In this document: positions 16,249 to 23,995 of the stretch, one piece after another
How the letters are laid out: the number at the start of each line of letters is the position of its first letter
Numbering within the stretch: position 1 is the stretch's first letter
Assembly: GCF_016798245.1 (NCBI RefSeq)
Contig: NZ_JAEUZA010000004.1
Location: 1 to 64,000 of the forward strand
Length of the DNA: 64,000 nt
Reading direction: 5' to 3'
Source of the DNA: Alkalicoccobacillus gibsonii
Lineage (GTDB): Bacteria; Bacillota; Bacilli; Bacillales; Bacillaceae_D
Translations under genes and position numbers: made by a program
Notes under the pieces: generated by a model
Database searches by the model: none
Told to the model about the DNA's origin: nothing
The model's input: only the letters and a program-made list of their open reading frames with translations

Positions 16249-16812
16249 TCATTCTAAAGACTTAGTTATTTTTTTGGGGATTAACTCAAAAATTTGACCG
16301 CTTTCAAATAGCTCCGTCACTTCTGAAAGCCAATTGTAATATTTCTCTGCTTGCTCTAGTGTGTGTAAATCTGCTTTTACGACAGTGTATTCAGTTGAGT
16401 TCAGCTCTTGATTCTGCTCTATATCTAATAACGTATCTCTCATTTGATGAACAGCTTGCAGGTTGTTTACAACAGATACCTTCCATCTTTTCACGAAAGT
16501 CGTTGAAAAAGACTTATACCAATCATCAACAGGCTGGTATAAATCCTTGCGTACACCCTTCTTCCAGGCTTTCTCAACCATATTTGCTTCTGATAGTATT
16601 CTCATACCTGTGCTCATACTCGTTTTGCTCATTCCAAGTGATTGGCTCATTTCATCAAGCGTCACCGGTTCATTTGCAAATAAAACAGTACCGTACAGAC
16701 GTCCAACCGACTCGGAGATGCCATATAGATGCATATTCTGAGAAAGCTCCTGGATCAAATCTTCGCGTGCTTTTTCAATTTGATGACATGGGTTTTCTGT
16801 TTCTTTGACCAA
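16249..16812 (-). CDS. GbsR/OpuAR-type MarR-family transcriptional repressor
   Basis: A 187-residue cytosolic regulator of the GbsR family, which in B. subtilis controls choline and glycine betaine genes (GbsR, OpcR and relatives). The winged-helix region carries YGISESVGRLYGTVLFANEP and the recognition helix LGMSKTSMSTGMRILSEANM, followed by KAWKKGVRKDLYQP, a family hallmark. The chosen start is TTG 16812, which has a perfect AAGGAGG nine bases upstream; longer in-frame starts would put the ribosome binding site inside the gene. It is divergent from opuA and is probably its repressor, binding the palindrome at 16937. Confidence 0.87.
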   Translation of the reverse strand: MVKETENPCHQIEKAREDLIQELSQNMHLYGISESVGRLYGTVLFANEPVTLDEMSQSLGMSKTSMSTGMRILSEANMVEKAWKKGVRKDLYQPVDDWYKSFSTTFVKRWKVSVVNNLQAVHQMRDTLLDIEQNQELNSTEYTVVKADLHTLEQAEKYYNWLSEVTELFESGQIFELIPKKITKSLE

Positions 16813-16936
16813 GTTAAGCGACCTCCTTATGTCTCCTACTAAAGTGTAGCAAATTAAATAAGGAGGAAGAACTGTTATGTGAGCGATGATACGTGAGGAA
16901 TAAGGAGGATATGTTAGCATTAACATCGTTAAAAGC

Positions 16937-16954
16937 GTACAGTTTAAACTGTAC
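16937..16954. promoter_or_regulatory. 18-bp perfect palindrome, candidate GbsR-type operator
   Basis: GTACAGTTTAAACTGTAC lies between the divergent repressor and opuA genes. A related sequence, TTTAAAACTGTATAGTT (17002-17018), overlaps the -10 region of the opuA promoter. A repressor bound to both could loop or block transcription. The binding itself is inference. Confidence 0.65.
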
Positions 16955-16988
16955 ATAAAATATAATCAATTCGTCCATTATATGAAAA

Positions 16989-17017
16989 TTGCTCAATTTT
17001 TTTTAAAACTGTATAGT
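16989..17017 (+). promoter_or_regulatory. opuAA: Candidate sigma-A promoter of opuA
   Basis: TTGCTC (16989-16994), a 17-bp spacer and TATAGT (17012-17017), about 45 bases before the GTG start. The -10 element lies inside the second operator-like sequence. Confidence 0.55.
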
Positions 17018-17063
17018 TAAGAAGTTGAATATGACAGGACGATGACAAAGAGGTGAACAATCT

Positions 17064-18281
17064 GTGGCAAAAATCAAGGTAGAAGGTTTGACGAAGGTAT
17101 TTGGAAAAAAACCTAAACGAGCCTTAGACTTACTAGCAAAGAAAAACAGTAAAGACGATATCCTAAAAGAAACAGGAATGACAGTAGGAGTAAACCAAGC
17201 AAATTTTGAAGTACATGATGGAGAAATCTTTGTCATTATGGGGTTGTCAGGTAGTGGTAAATCAACAATTGTGCGCTTGCTTAATCGACTCATTGAGCCG
17301 ACTACAGGTAGCATTATGATTGATGGAGACGATCTTGCGAAGATGGATGATAAGAAGCTTCGGGAAGTTCGTCGAAAGAAAATGAGTATGGTCTTTCAAA
17401 AATTCGGATTGTTTCCAAATCGAACAATCCTTGAAAATGTAGAGTACGGACTTGAGGTTCAAGGAGTTCCTAAAGGAAAGAGACGTGAGACTGCAACAAC
17501 CTCTCTAAACTTAGTTGGGCTAAAAGGGTACGAATCAAGCTATCCTAGTCAGCTTTCTGGTGGAATGCAGCAGCGTGTTGGACTTGCGAGAGCACTTGCG
17601 AATGATCCAGATGTTTTACTAATGGATGAAGCCTTTTCAGCGCTTGATCCACTTATTCGTAAAGACATGCAAGATGAATTACTAGATCTTCAAGAAACAA
17701 TGCAGAAAACAATTATTTTTATTACGCATGATCTTGACGAAGCTCTTCGAATTGGTGATCGTATTATGATTATGAAAGATGGAGCGATTGTCCAAGTAGG
17801 CACACCTGAAGAAATCCTGCAGAAGCCTAAAAATGAGTATGTTGAGAAATTTGTCGAAGATGTGGATCGTTCAAAAGTATTTACGGCAGAAAACGTGATG
17901 ATTCGACCTGAAACTGTAAATCTTGAGAAAGATGGACCACGTGTTGCTCTGCAACGCATGAAGGATGCTGGGATCTCAAGTATCTTTGTAACAAGACGAA
18001 ACAAAGAGCTTGTAGGAATTGTACATGCGAAGGAAGTGGCTGATCTGATCAAGTCAGGTGAGTCATCGGTTGAATCGATTGTTAAGAATGATTTAACCAG
18101 AGTTACACCGGAAACCACTTTGGCTGATTTGTTTGAACAGGTTTCAACAAGTTCAGTACCACTCGCAGTAGTGGAAGAAAACAAATTAAGAGGAATTATC
18201 GTAAGAGGAGCCGTACTTGGAGCTCTGTCTGGAAGTGAGGTTGATTTTGATGGATACACTACCACGTCTACCACTATCTGA
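17064..18281 (+). CDS. opuAA: Glycine betaine ABC transporter ATPase OpuAA
   Basis: A 405-residue ATPase subunit of the osmoprotectant importer OpuA. Walker A is GLSGSGKST (about residues 59-67), the signature is LSGGMQQRVGLARAL near 160-174, and Walker B is VLLMDEAFSALDP near 184-196. Residues from about 280 form a tandem CBS region (ENVMIRPETVNL... and ...VESIVKNDLTRVTPETTLA), which in OpuA proteins senses ionic strength. The GTG start at 17064 has AGAGGTGA upstream. The permease gene overlaps its end by 32 bases. Confidence 0.95.
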   Translation: MAKIKVEGLTKVFGKKPKRALDLLAKKNSKDDILKETGMTVGVNQANFEVHDGEIFVIMGLSGSGKSTIVRLLNRLIEPTTGSIMIDGDDLAKMDDKKLREVRRKKMSMVFQKFGLFPNRTILENVEYGLEVQGVPKGKRRETATTSLNLVGLKGYESSYPSQLSGGMQQRVGLARALANDPDVLLMDEAFSALDPLIRKDMQDELLDLQETMQKTIIFITHDLDEALRIGDRIMIMKDGAIVQVGTPEEILQKPKNEYVEKFVEDVDRSKVFTAENVMIRPETVNLEKDGPRVALQRMKDAGISSIFVTRRNKELVGIVHAKEVADLIKSGESSVESIVKNDLTRVTPETTLADLFEQVSTSSVPLAVVEENKLRGIIVRGAVLGALSGSEVDFDGYTTTSTTI

Positions 18282-19104
18282 TTGGATTGAGTGGATTGTT
18301 GATTGGATAAAAGGTTCTGATGCAATAGGTGTTGTTTTCTCAGGAATAAGAAATTTTATCAGTTTGTGTGTGGATGGTTTTGGTTGGGTTTTATCATTAC
18401 CTCCATCTTGGGTATGGATCATTTTAATAACTGTAGGTACTTTCTTACTTCATAAACGAAAATGGGGTCTAGCTTTATTTGTTCTCATTGGTCTACTACT
18501 AATTGACAATCTTCAGTATTGGAGTCAAATGATTGATACGCTATCCCTTGTGTTAACTGCTGGACTTATTTCTATTATCATTGGAATTCCACTTGGTATC
18601 TGGATGGCTAAAAGTTCTATTGTAGAGAGTATTTTTAAACCTATTCTTGATTTCATGCAAACAATGCCGGCTTTTGTTTACTTAATTCCTGCAGTTGCTT
18701 TCTTTGGAATTGGAATGGTGCCTGGTGTAGTTGCATCTGTTATTTTTGCGATGCCACCAACAGTTCGATTAACAAATTTAGGAATTCGACAAGTATCTAC
18801 AGAGCTTGTTGAAGCTGCTGATGCATTTGGATCTACTGGTTCTCAAAAGCTTATTAAAGTGGAGCTGCCTATGGCAAAAGGTACAATCATGGCTGGTGTA
18901 AACCAAAGTATTATGCTTGCTCTATCAATGGTAGTTATTGCTGCAATGATTGGTGCACGTGGACTAGGACAATCCGTTTATACGGCTGTTGGTCAGAATA
19001 ATGTAGGGGTAGGTTTTGAAGCTGGTATTGCTATCGTAATTGTTGCGATTATCTTAGATAGACTGACTCAAGTGTTCAACAAGAACATTGAACAAGGGCA
19101 TTAA
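18250..19104 (+). CDS. opuAB: Glycine betaine ABC transporter permease OpuAB
   Basis: The 284-residue membrane subunit of OpuA. Family segments are the N-terminal LPLSDWIEWIVDWIKG, the central LDFMQTMPAFVYLIPAVAFF near residues 133-152, and the coupling loop ELVEAADAFGSTGSQKLIKV near 185-205 (the EAA motif). ATG 18250 follows GTGAGG and lies inside the end of opuAA, implying coupled translation. The binding-protein gene follows after 51 bp. Confidence 0.95.
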   Translation: MDTLPRLPLSDWIEWIVDWIKGSDAIGVVFSGIRNFISLCVDGFGWVLSLPPSWVWIILITVGTFLLHKRKWGLALFVLIGLLLIDNLQYWSQMIDTLSLVLTAGLISIIIGIPLGIWMAKSSIVESIFKPILDFMQTMPAFVYLIPAVAFFGIGMVPGVVASVIFAMPPTVRLTNLGIRQVSTELVEAADAFGSTGSQKLIKVELPMAKGTIMAGVNQSIMLALSMVVIAAMIGARGLGQSVYTAVGQNNVGVGFEAGIAIVIVAIILDRLTQVFNKNIEQGH

Positions 19105-19155
19105 TCAATTTTACGATTGGTTAAAATATATAAAGATAAAAGGAGAGGTTCAATT

Positions 19156-20052
19156 ATGAAAATGAATACGAAGAAAATGGGACTTGCTATTGGGTTAACT
19201 TCAATCCTTGCGCTTGCAGCTTGTGGTGATAACAACGATGGTGCAGAAACAAGTAATGAAACTTCAGGTAATGATGGATCAGGCTTGAATGAAATCACTG
19301 GTATTGACGGTGGTGCTGGCGTAATGAGTGCTGCTCAAAACGCTATTGACACATATGGGTTAGATCTAGCTCTTCAAGCGAGTTCAGGTGCTGCAATGAC
19401 AGAAGCGCTTGGTAATGCAATTGATAATGAAGAGCCAATTGTTGTAACGGGTTGGACACCACATTGGATGTTTACGACATATGATTTAAAATATCTTGAT
19501 GATCCAGAAAATGTATTCGGAGAAGAAGAAAGTATTCATACATTTACGCGTGATGGTCTAGCGGAGGATGCTCCAGAGGCAAATACCGTATTAGATAACT
19601 TCTACTGGTCAGAAGATGATATGGGTGAAGTGATGCTTGATATACAAGAAGGAACAGACCCTGAAGAAGCAGCTGCCAAATGGGTTGAATCTCATCAAGA
19701 TCAAGTGGATGAGTGGACTGACGGAGTAAGCGAAGTTGACGGAGATAGCATTTCTCTTGCATACGTATCTTGGGATTCAGAAATTGCTTCTACAAATGTT
19801 GTCAAAAACGTTCTAGAATCAATTGGGTATAATGTTGAAATCAACTCTATGGAAAGTGCATTTATGTGGGCAGGAATTGCAAATGGTGAACAAGATGCAA
19901 TGGTTGCTGGTTGGTTACCACTAACTCACCAAGAGTACTTTGAAGATTACGAGGACCAAGTGGTAGATCTTGGTGTAAACTTCGAAGGTGCAAAAACAGG
20001 TCTAGTTGTACCTGAATACATGGACATTGATTCAATTGAAGATTTGAAATAA
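19156..20052 (+). CDS. opuAC: Glycine betaine-binding lipoprotein OpuAC
   Basis: Extracellular lipoprotein of 298 residues that delivers glycine betaine or related osmolytes to OpuAAB. The signal peptide ends at a LALAAC lipobox (Cys21). Ligand-cage tryptophan segments are visible: VVTGWTPHWMFTTYDLKYLD near residues 96-115, LAYVSWDSEIAS, and VAGWLPLTHQEYFEDY. The chosen ATG follows AAAAGGAGAGG. The mature protein is acidic, as expected for surface proteins of salt-tolerant bacilli. A terminator follows. Confidence 0.94.
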   Translation: MKMNTKKMGLAIGLTSILALAACGDNNDGAETSNETSGNDGSGLNEITGIDGGAGVMSAAQNAIDTYGLDLALQASSGAAMTEALGNAIDNEEPIVVTGWTPHWMFTTYDLKYLDDPENVFGEEESIHTFTRDGLAEDAPEANTVLDNFYWSEDDMGEVMLDIQEGTDPEEAAAKWVESHQDQVDEWTDGVSEVDGDSISLAYVSWDSEIASTNVVKNVLESIGYNVEINSMESAFMWAGIANGEQDAMVAGWLPLTHQEYFEDYEDQVVDLGVNFEGAKTGLVVPEYMDIDSIEDLK

Positions 20053-20073
20053 GGTAGAAAAGCTTTATACTAA

Positions 20074-20109
20074 AGAGTGCTAGCCCAAGGGCTATGCACT
20101 CTTTTTTTA
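20074..20109 (+). terminator. Terminator of the opuA operon
   Basis: AGAGTGCTAGCC pairs with GGCTA-GCACTCT across a one-base bulge, followed by seven T residues. Confidence 0.88.
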
Positions 20110-20128
20110 TAGGGAAGGAATTTTAAAG

Positions 20129-20740
20129 ATGTTTGAAGTTAATAGCTCGTGGGCACTTATTATTGGGTTACTATTTGTAGGTGGACTGTTGTGGTTAATC
20201 CTGCGTCTAAAAAAGCGTAAGCGGTATGACGTTGCTAAAATCACAATGAAAGACATTGATCAGATGTCAGGACATGATTTTGAAGATTATTTATTAGTGC
20301 TTTTTACGGCCATTGGCTATGAAACATTTATCACTAAAAAAAGCCGAGATTATGGGGCTGATCTTGTATTTATGAATGAACAGGAACAGAAGGTAATTGT
20401 ACAAGCCAAACGCTATCAAGCCAAGCTCGGGCTCACCTCTGTACAAGAAATACATGCAGCCAAGTCTTTTTACCAAGCTGATGCTGCGCTTGTGATCACG
20501 TCTGCAGAAGATGTAACTGACTCTTGCTGGAACTTAGCTGGAGCCACAAACGTCAGCTTTCTAATGAGAGAAGAGTTGGAGGAATTAATAAAGCTATGTA
20601 AGCAAGGAAAGATGGAAAAGGCGAGAAGCATTGTCGAAGAACCCGTGCGACCTGAATCTCCTTCAAATCAAGGAAGTCTCGAACCTGTAAAACACTCCCG
20701 CAACCGAATTGTAGCGGGGGAGTATTTTTTTAAGAGATAG
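20129..20740 (+). CDS. Membrane-anchored Mrr-like restriction endonuclease domain protein
   Basis: A 203-residue protein with one N-terminal transmembrane helix (about residues 8-26), a basic stretch, and an Mrr_cat nuclease domain. The catalytic PD-(D/E)xK motif is recognisable as HDFEDYLLVLFTAIGYE (about 50-66), the aspartate of RDYGADLVF (about 75), and VIVQAKRY (about 89-96). Such membrane-tethered nucleases are common in Bacillus and are not classic restriction enzymes; their substrate is unknown. The last 15 codons run through a strong terminator hairpin, so the C-terminal tail (HSRNRIVAGEYFFKR) may be a recent extension. Confidence 0.82.
   Translation: MFEVNSSWALIIGLLFVGGLLWLILRLKKRKRYDVAKITMKDIDQMSGHDFEDYLLVLFTAIGYETFITKKSRDYGADLVFMNEQEQKVIVQAKRYQAKLGLTSVQEIHAAKSFYQADAALVITSAEDVTDSCWNLAGATNVSFLMREELEELIKLCKQGKMEKARSIVEEPVRPESPSNQGSLEPVKHSRNRIVAGEYFFKR
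20692..20731 (+). terminator. Terminator inside the 3' end of the Mrr-like gene
   Basis: CTCCCGC (20695-20701) pairs with GCGGGGGAG (20714-20722) and is followed by seven T residues, all inside the coding frame, whose stop codon lies further on at 20738-20740. Confidence 0.75.
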
Positions 20741-20960
20741 TAGCGATATCAACGAAGAGAGAGCGATATCAACGAAGAGAGAGTGGAATCGACGAAGAGA
20801 GAGCGATATCAACGAAGAGAGAGCGGAATCGACGAAGAGAGCTCGGAATCGACGAAGAGAGCTCGAAAATCGACGAAGAGAGAGCAGAATCAACGAAGAG
20901 AGCTCAGAATCAACGAAGAGAGCTCGGAATCGACGAAGAGAGCTCAGAATCAACAAACAA
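20741..20960. repeat. 20-bp tandem repeat array, about 10.5 units
   Basis: Units follow the pattern GMKCRRWATCRACGAAGAGA. Ten are full (one is 21 bp through an extra A) and the last breaks off after CAACAAACAA. Early units carry GAGC(G/A) and later ones GCTC at the same place, so two variants are interleaved. There are no spacers, so this is not a CRISPR. The array lies between convergent genes and open frames through it are low-complexity and not credible. Confidence 0.92.
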
Positions 20961-20974
20961 TTACGATCATACAA

Positions 20975-21000
20975 AGCCCCCTCCATCATGGAGGGGGCTC
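20975..21000 (-). terminator. Terminator of the leftward kinase operon
   Basis: A perfect 10-bp GC-rich stem (20975-20984 with 20990-20999). Read on the minus strand it is followed by TTTG, so it mainly serves the deoxynucleoside kinase genes. Confidence 0.7.
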
Positions 21001-21008
21001 ATCTTCGT

Positions 21009-21686
21009 TTATTCTGGAATTAATGCGCCAGGACGGCTCATTTTATCACCGATTTTTTTGATGATCGGCTCGAGAGTTTGATCATCGTTCAATAGATCAT
21101 ATTCGTTGATATTGATTTTTAAGACAGGGCATGCGTCAAACTCGGCAATCCATTTTTGGTAGCGATCGTACATCTCTTCCCAATAGGAGAGTGGAGTTTG
21201 TTTTTCCATTTCGCGGCCACGTAGCTGGATGCGATCGACGATGTCTTGGAAGCTACCATCTAAGTAAATAAGCAGATTCGGGTGTGGGAAATAAGGTGTC
21301 ATGACCATGGCATCAAATAAGCTTTTATACGTAGAGTAATCAACGGCAGACATCGTACCTTTGTCTGCGTGCATTTTGGCGAATATTCCTGTGTCTTCAT
21401 AGATGGAACGATCCTGAATAAAGTTCCCGCCAGCTTCAAACATTGCTTTTTGCTCTTTAAAACGTTCAGCTAAAAAGTAAATTTGAAGGTGGAAGCTCCA
21501 ACGCTCAAAGTCCGCGTAAAATTTATCTAGGTACGGGTTATCGTCTACTTGTTCATAGGATGTGCGGAAACCAAGCTCGCTTGCTAGTGCTTTGGTTAAT
21601 GTTGACTTACCAACACCAACGGTTCCGGCTACTGTAATTAAGGCATGATCTGGAATATTATATTTTTCTCGTAGGTTCAATTTCAT
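21009..21686 (-). CDS. dck: Deoxyadenosine/deoxycytidine kinase
   Basis: A 225-residue salvage enzyme that phosphorylates deoxyadenosine and deoxycytidine. The P-loop is AGTVGVGKST (about residues 20-29), followed by the DNK-family features DDNPYLDKFY near 48-57, the catalytic-site DRSIYED near 92-98, and the lid RIQLRGREME near 156-165. It starts at ATG 21686 after AAGGAGA and lies seven bases downstream of the second kinase gene, in an operon as in B. subtilis. Confidence 0.92.
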   Translation of the reverse strand: MKLNLREKYNIPDHALITVAGTVGVGKSTLTKALASELGFRTSYEQVDDNPYLDKFYADFERWSFHLQIYFLAERFKEQKAMFEAGGNFIQDRSIYEDTGIFAKMHADKGTMSAVDYSTYKSLFDAMVMTPYFPHPNLLIYLDGSFQDIVDRIQLRGREMEKQTPLSYWEEMYDRYQKWIAEFDACPVLKININEYDLLNDDQTLEPIIKKIGDKMSRPGALIPE

Positions 21687-21693
21687 AATCTCC

Positions 21694-22317
21694 TTAAGAT
21701 GTAATCTCGCGAATGAGATTGAAAATGTGTTCTAGGTCTTTTGAATTTTCTACATAGTCGTATTGATCTCCATCGATTTTAATAATCGGGACATGCGGGT
21801 ACATCGCTGCCATTTGCGAAATGGCTTCTTCATAATCAGTAATGAGCTGACTTAAATAGTCTGGATCAATTTGTTGCTCGATGCTTCGACCTCGTTGATT
21901 TATACGTTTTAATAAAGTAGGTAGGCTTGCATGGATATAAACGATAACGGATGGCTCTGGTACTTCCTCCGTTAAAATATCATAGATGCGAACATATTTG
22001 TCCAGCTGGTGCGTAGGCAATGTTCGTCTAGCAAAAATCAAATTCTTAAAGACGTGATAATCGGCAACTACCGGTATGCCGAGATCGAGCTTTTCCTGTG
22101 TGTCTTCAAGCTGTTTGTATCGATTACATAGAAAAAACATTTCAGTTTGAAAGCTCCATTCCTCGATATTCTCATAGAACTTACCGAGGAATGGGTTTTC
22201 TTCAACGATTTCAGTGAGACTGGCATATGAAAATTCAGCTGCCAACAGTTTTGTGAGTGTGGTTTTTCCCACTCCAATAGGACCTTCAACCACAATAAAC
22301 GGTGTTTGTTCTGACAT
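21694..22317 (-). CDS. dgk: Deoxyguanosine kinase
   Basis: A 207-residue paralogue of the preceding kinase, phosphorylating deoxyguanosine. The P-loop is EGPIGVGKTT near residue 12; VEENPFLGKFYENIEEWSFQ, a DYHVFKN in place of DRSIYED, and the lid RINQRGRSIEQ match B. subtilis Dgk. ATG 22317 is preferred to ATG 22323 because TAGGGG is six bases before it and only three to four bases from the outer ATG. It lies downstream of the ABC-F gene by 22 bp. Confidence 0.92.
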   Translation of the reverse strand: MSEQTPFIVVEGPIGVGKTTLTKLLAAEFSYASLTEIVEENPFLGKFYENIEEWSFQTEMFFLCNRYKQLEDTQEKLDLGIPVVADYHVFKNLIFARRTLPTHQLDKYVRIYDILTEEVPEPSVIVYIHASLPTLLKRINQRGRSIEQQIDPDYLSQLITDYEEAISQMAAMYPHVPIIKIDGDQYDYVENSKDLEHIFNLIREITS

Positions 22318-22339
22318 GTTCATCCCCTACATTTTGACC

Positions 22340-23893
22340 TTAAATCACTTTTGTTGTCCACTCTTCACAGTTCCAAACCTCTGTTACGAGACCATCGTAA
22401 AATTCAGGTTCGTGACAGATGAGTAAGACGGTTCCCTTATATTCTTGTAAGGCTCTCTTTAATTCGGCCTTGGCATCCACATCTAAATGGTTGGTTGGCT
22501 CATCGAGAACGAGTATATTTGTTTTGTTGTTCATCAGCTTACATAGTCTAACTTTTGCTTTTTCTCCACCACTCAGCACCATGATCTTACTTTCAATGTG
22601 TTTAGTGGTTAGGCCACATCTAGCGAGAGCAGAGCGAACTTCTTGCTGAGTAAATGAAGGAAAAGTATCCCAGATTTCTTCAATGCATGTTTTGTTTGAA
22701 TCCTTAACCTCTTGTTCAAAATAACCAATCTCTTGATAATCTCCTTTAATCACTTGACCTTCTAGCGGATTGATTAATCCGAGTAAGCTCTTAAGAAGTG
22801 TGGTTTTCCCTATCCCATTGGCCCCTGTTAAGGCGATTTTTGAATTTCGGATAAGCTCCAGATTTAATGGTTTTGTTAAAGGTTCATCATAGCCAATGAC
22901 TAAGTCTTTTGCTTCAAATACATATTTGGAAGGAGTTCTAGCTGTATGAAAATGAAAGTCAGGTTTTGGCTTGTCTTTGGCAAGCTCAATGACATCCATC
23001 TTATCTAATTTTTTCTGACGAGACATGGCCATATTACGAGTAGATACACGCGCTTTGTTTCTAGCAACAAAGTCTTTCAGCTGCGAAATTTCTTGCTGTT
23101 GACGTTTAAACGCTGCTTCTAGCTGCTGTTTCTTCATTTCATGTACTTCTAGGAAGTGATCATAGTCACCAACATAGCGGTTTAATTCTTGATTTTCCAT
23201 ATGATAAATGAGGTTAACAACTCGATTTAGAAATGGAATGTCGTGCGAAATCAGCACAAAGGCGTTCTCATACTCTTGTAAGTATCTCGTTAGCCAATTA
23301 ATGTGTTGCTCGTCAAGATAGTTTGTAGGCTCGTCCAGAAGCAGAATGTCTGGCTTTTCAAGAAGAAGTTTGGCTAGAAGGACCTTGGTTCGTTGGCCTC
23401 CACTTAGATCGGTTACATCTTTATCTAGGCCGATTTCATCAAGACCAAGTCCACGCGCAATTTCTTCAACTTTTGAATCAACCACATAAAAATCATTCGT
23501 TGTAAGTGTATCCTGTATAACACCTACGTCCTCTAACAATTTTTCTAATTCGTCTGGATCTACGTCACCCATTTTATCGTATAGACTATTCATTTCGGCT
23601 TCCATGTTAAATAAATATTGAAACGCGCTTTTTAACACGTCGCGCATCGTCTGACCTTTTTGCAGTGTTGTGTGCTGATCAAGATAACCAACACGAACAT
23701 TTTTAGACCATTCCACTTTTCCTTCATCCGGCATTAGCTTCCCGGTAATGATGTTCATGAAGGTGGATTTTCCTTCTCCGTTTGCACCAATTAATCCGAT
23801 ATGCTCTCCTTTTAAGAGTCGAAATGAAACATCTTGAAAAATGGCACGGTCTCCGAATCCGTGACTTAATTTACTTACTGATAACACGCTCAT
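22340..23893 (-). CDS. ABC-F family ATPase (YfmM-like)
   Basis: A 517-residue cytosolic protein with two ATPase domains and no membrane segment, as in ribosome-associated ABC-F factors. The first Walker A is GANGEGKST near residues 36-44 with LSGGQRTKV and LLLDEPTNYLD; the second is GANGIGKTT near 354 with LSGGEKAKV and LVLDEPTNHLD. The linker between (KKQQLEAAFKRQQQEISQLK) is the P-site tRNA interaction motif. It closely follows B. subtilis YfmM in length and sequence. Whether it aids translation or gives antibiotic tolerance is not known. Confidence 0.9.
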   Translation of the reverse strand: MSVLSVSKLSHGFGDRAIFQDVSFRLLKGEHIGLIGANGEGKSTFMNIITGKLMPDEGKVEWSKNVRVGYLDQHTTLQKGQTMRDVLKSAFQYLFNMEAEMNSLYDKMGDVDPDELEKLLEDVGVIQDTLTTNDFYVVDSKVEEIARGLGLDEIGLDKDVTDLSGGQRTKVLLAKLLLEKPDILLLDEPTNYLDEQHINWLTRYLQEYENAFVLISHDIPFLNRVVNLIYHMENQELNRYVGDYDHFLEVHEMKKQQLEAAFKRQQQEISQLKDFVARNKARVSTRNMAMSRQKKLDKMDVIELAKDKPKPDFHFHTARTPSKYVFEAKDLVIGYDEPLTKPLNLELIRNSKIALTGANGIGKTTLLKSLLGLINPLEGQVIKGDYQEIGYFEQEVKDSNKTCIEEIWDTFPSFTQQEVRSALARCGLTTKHIESKIMVLSGGEKAKVRLCKLMNNKTNILVLDEPTNHLDVDAKAELKRALQEYKGTVLLICHEPEFYDGLVTEVWNCEEWTTKVI

Positions 23894-23995
23894 CTTTTAA
23901 CACCCTTCTTTGCTAATCTCTACGCTTCAGTTTATCACACTCAGTTCAAGATGTCAGAGGACCAATTGAAGGAAGAGGGAATGAATGATGTGATA

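Noticed and set aside
16231-16262. Direct repeat AAGACTTAG near the regulator stop codon
   Set aside because: Only two short copies; expected by chance in AT-rich sequence.
20741-20960. CRISPR array
   Set aside because: Repeats follow each other directly without unique spacers, units are only 20 bp, and no cas gene is near.
20663-21061. Long open frames on both strands across the tandem repeats (products rich in S, R, L or E, K, S)
   Set aside because: They are by-products of a repetitive sequence, change composition with the unit, and lack ribosome binding sites.
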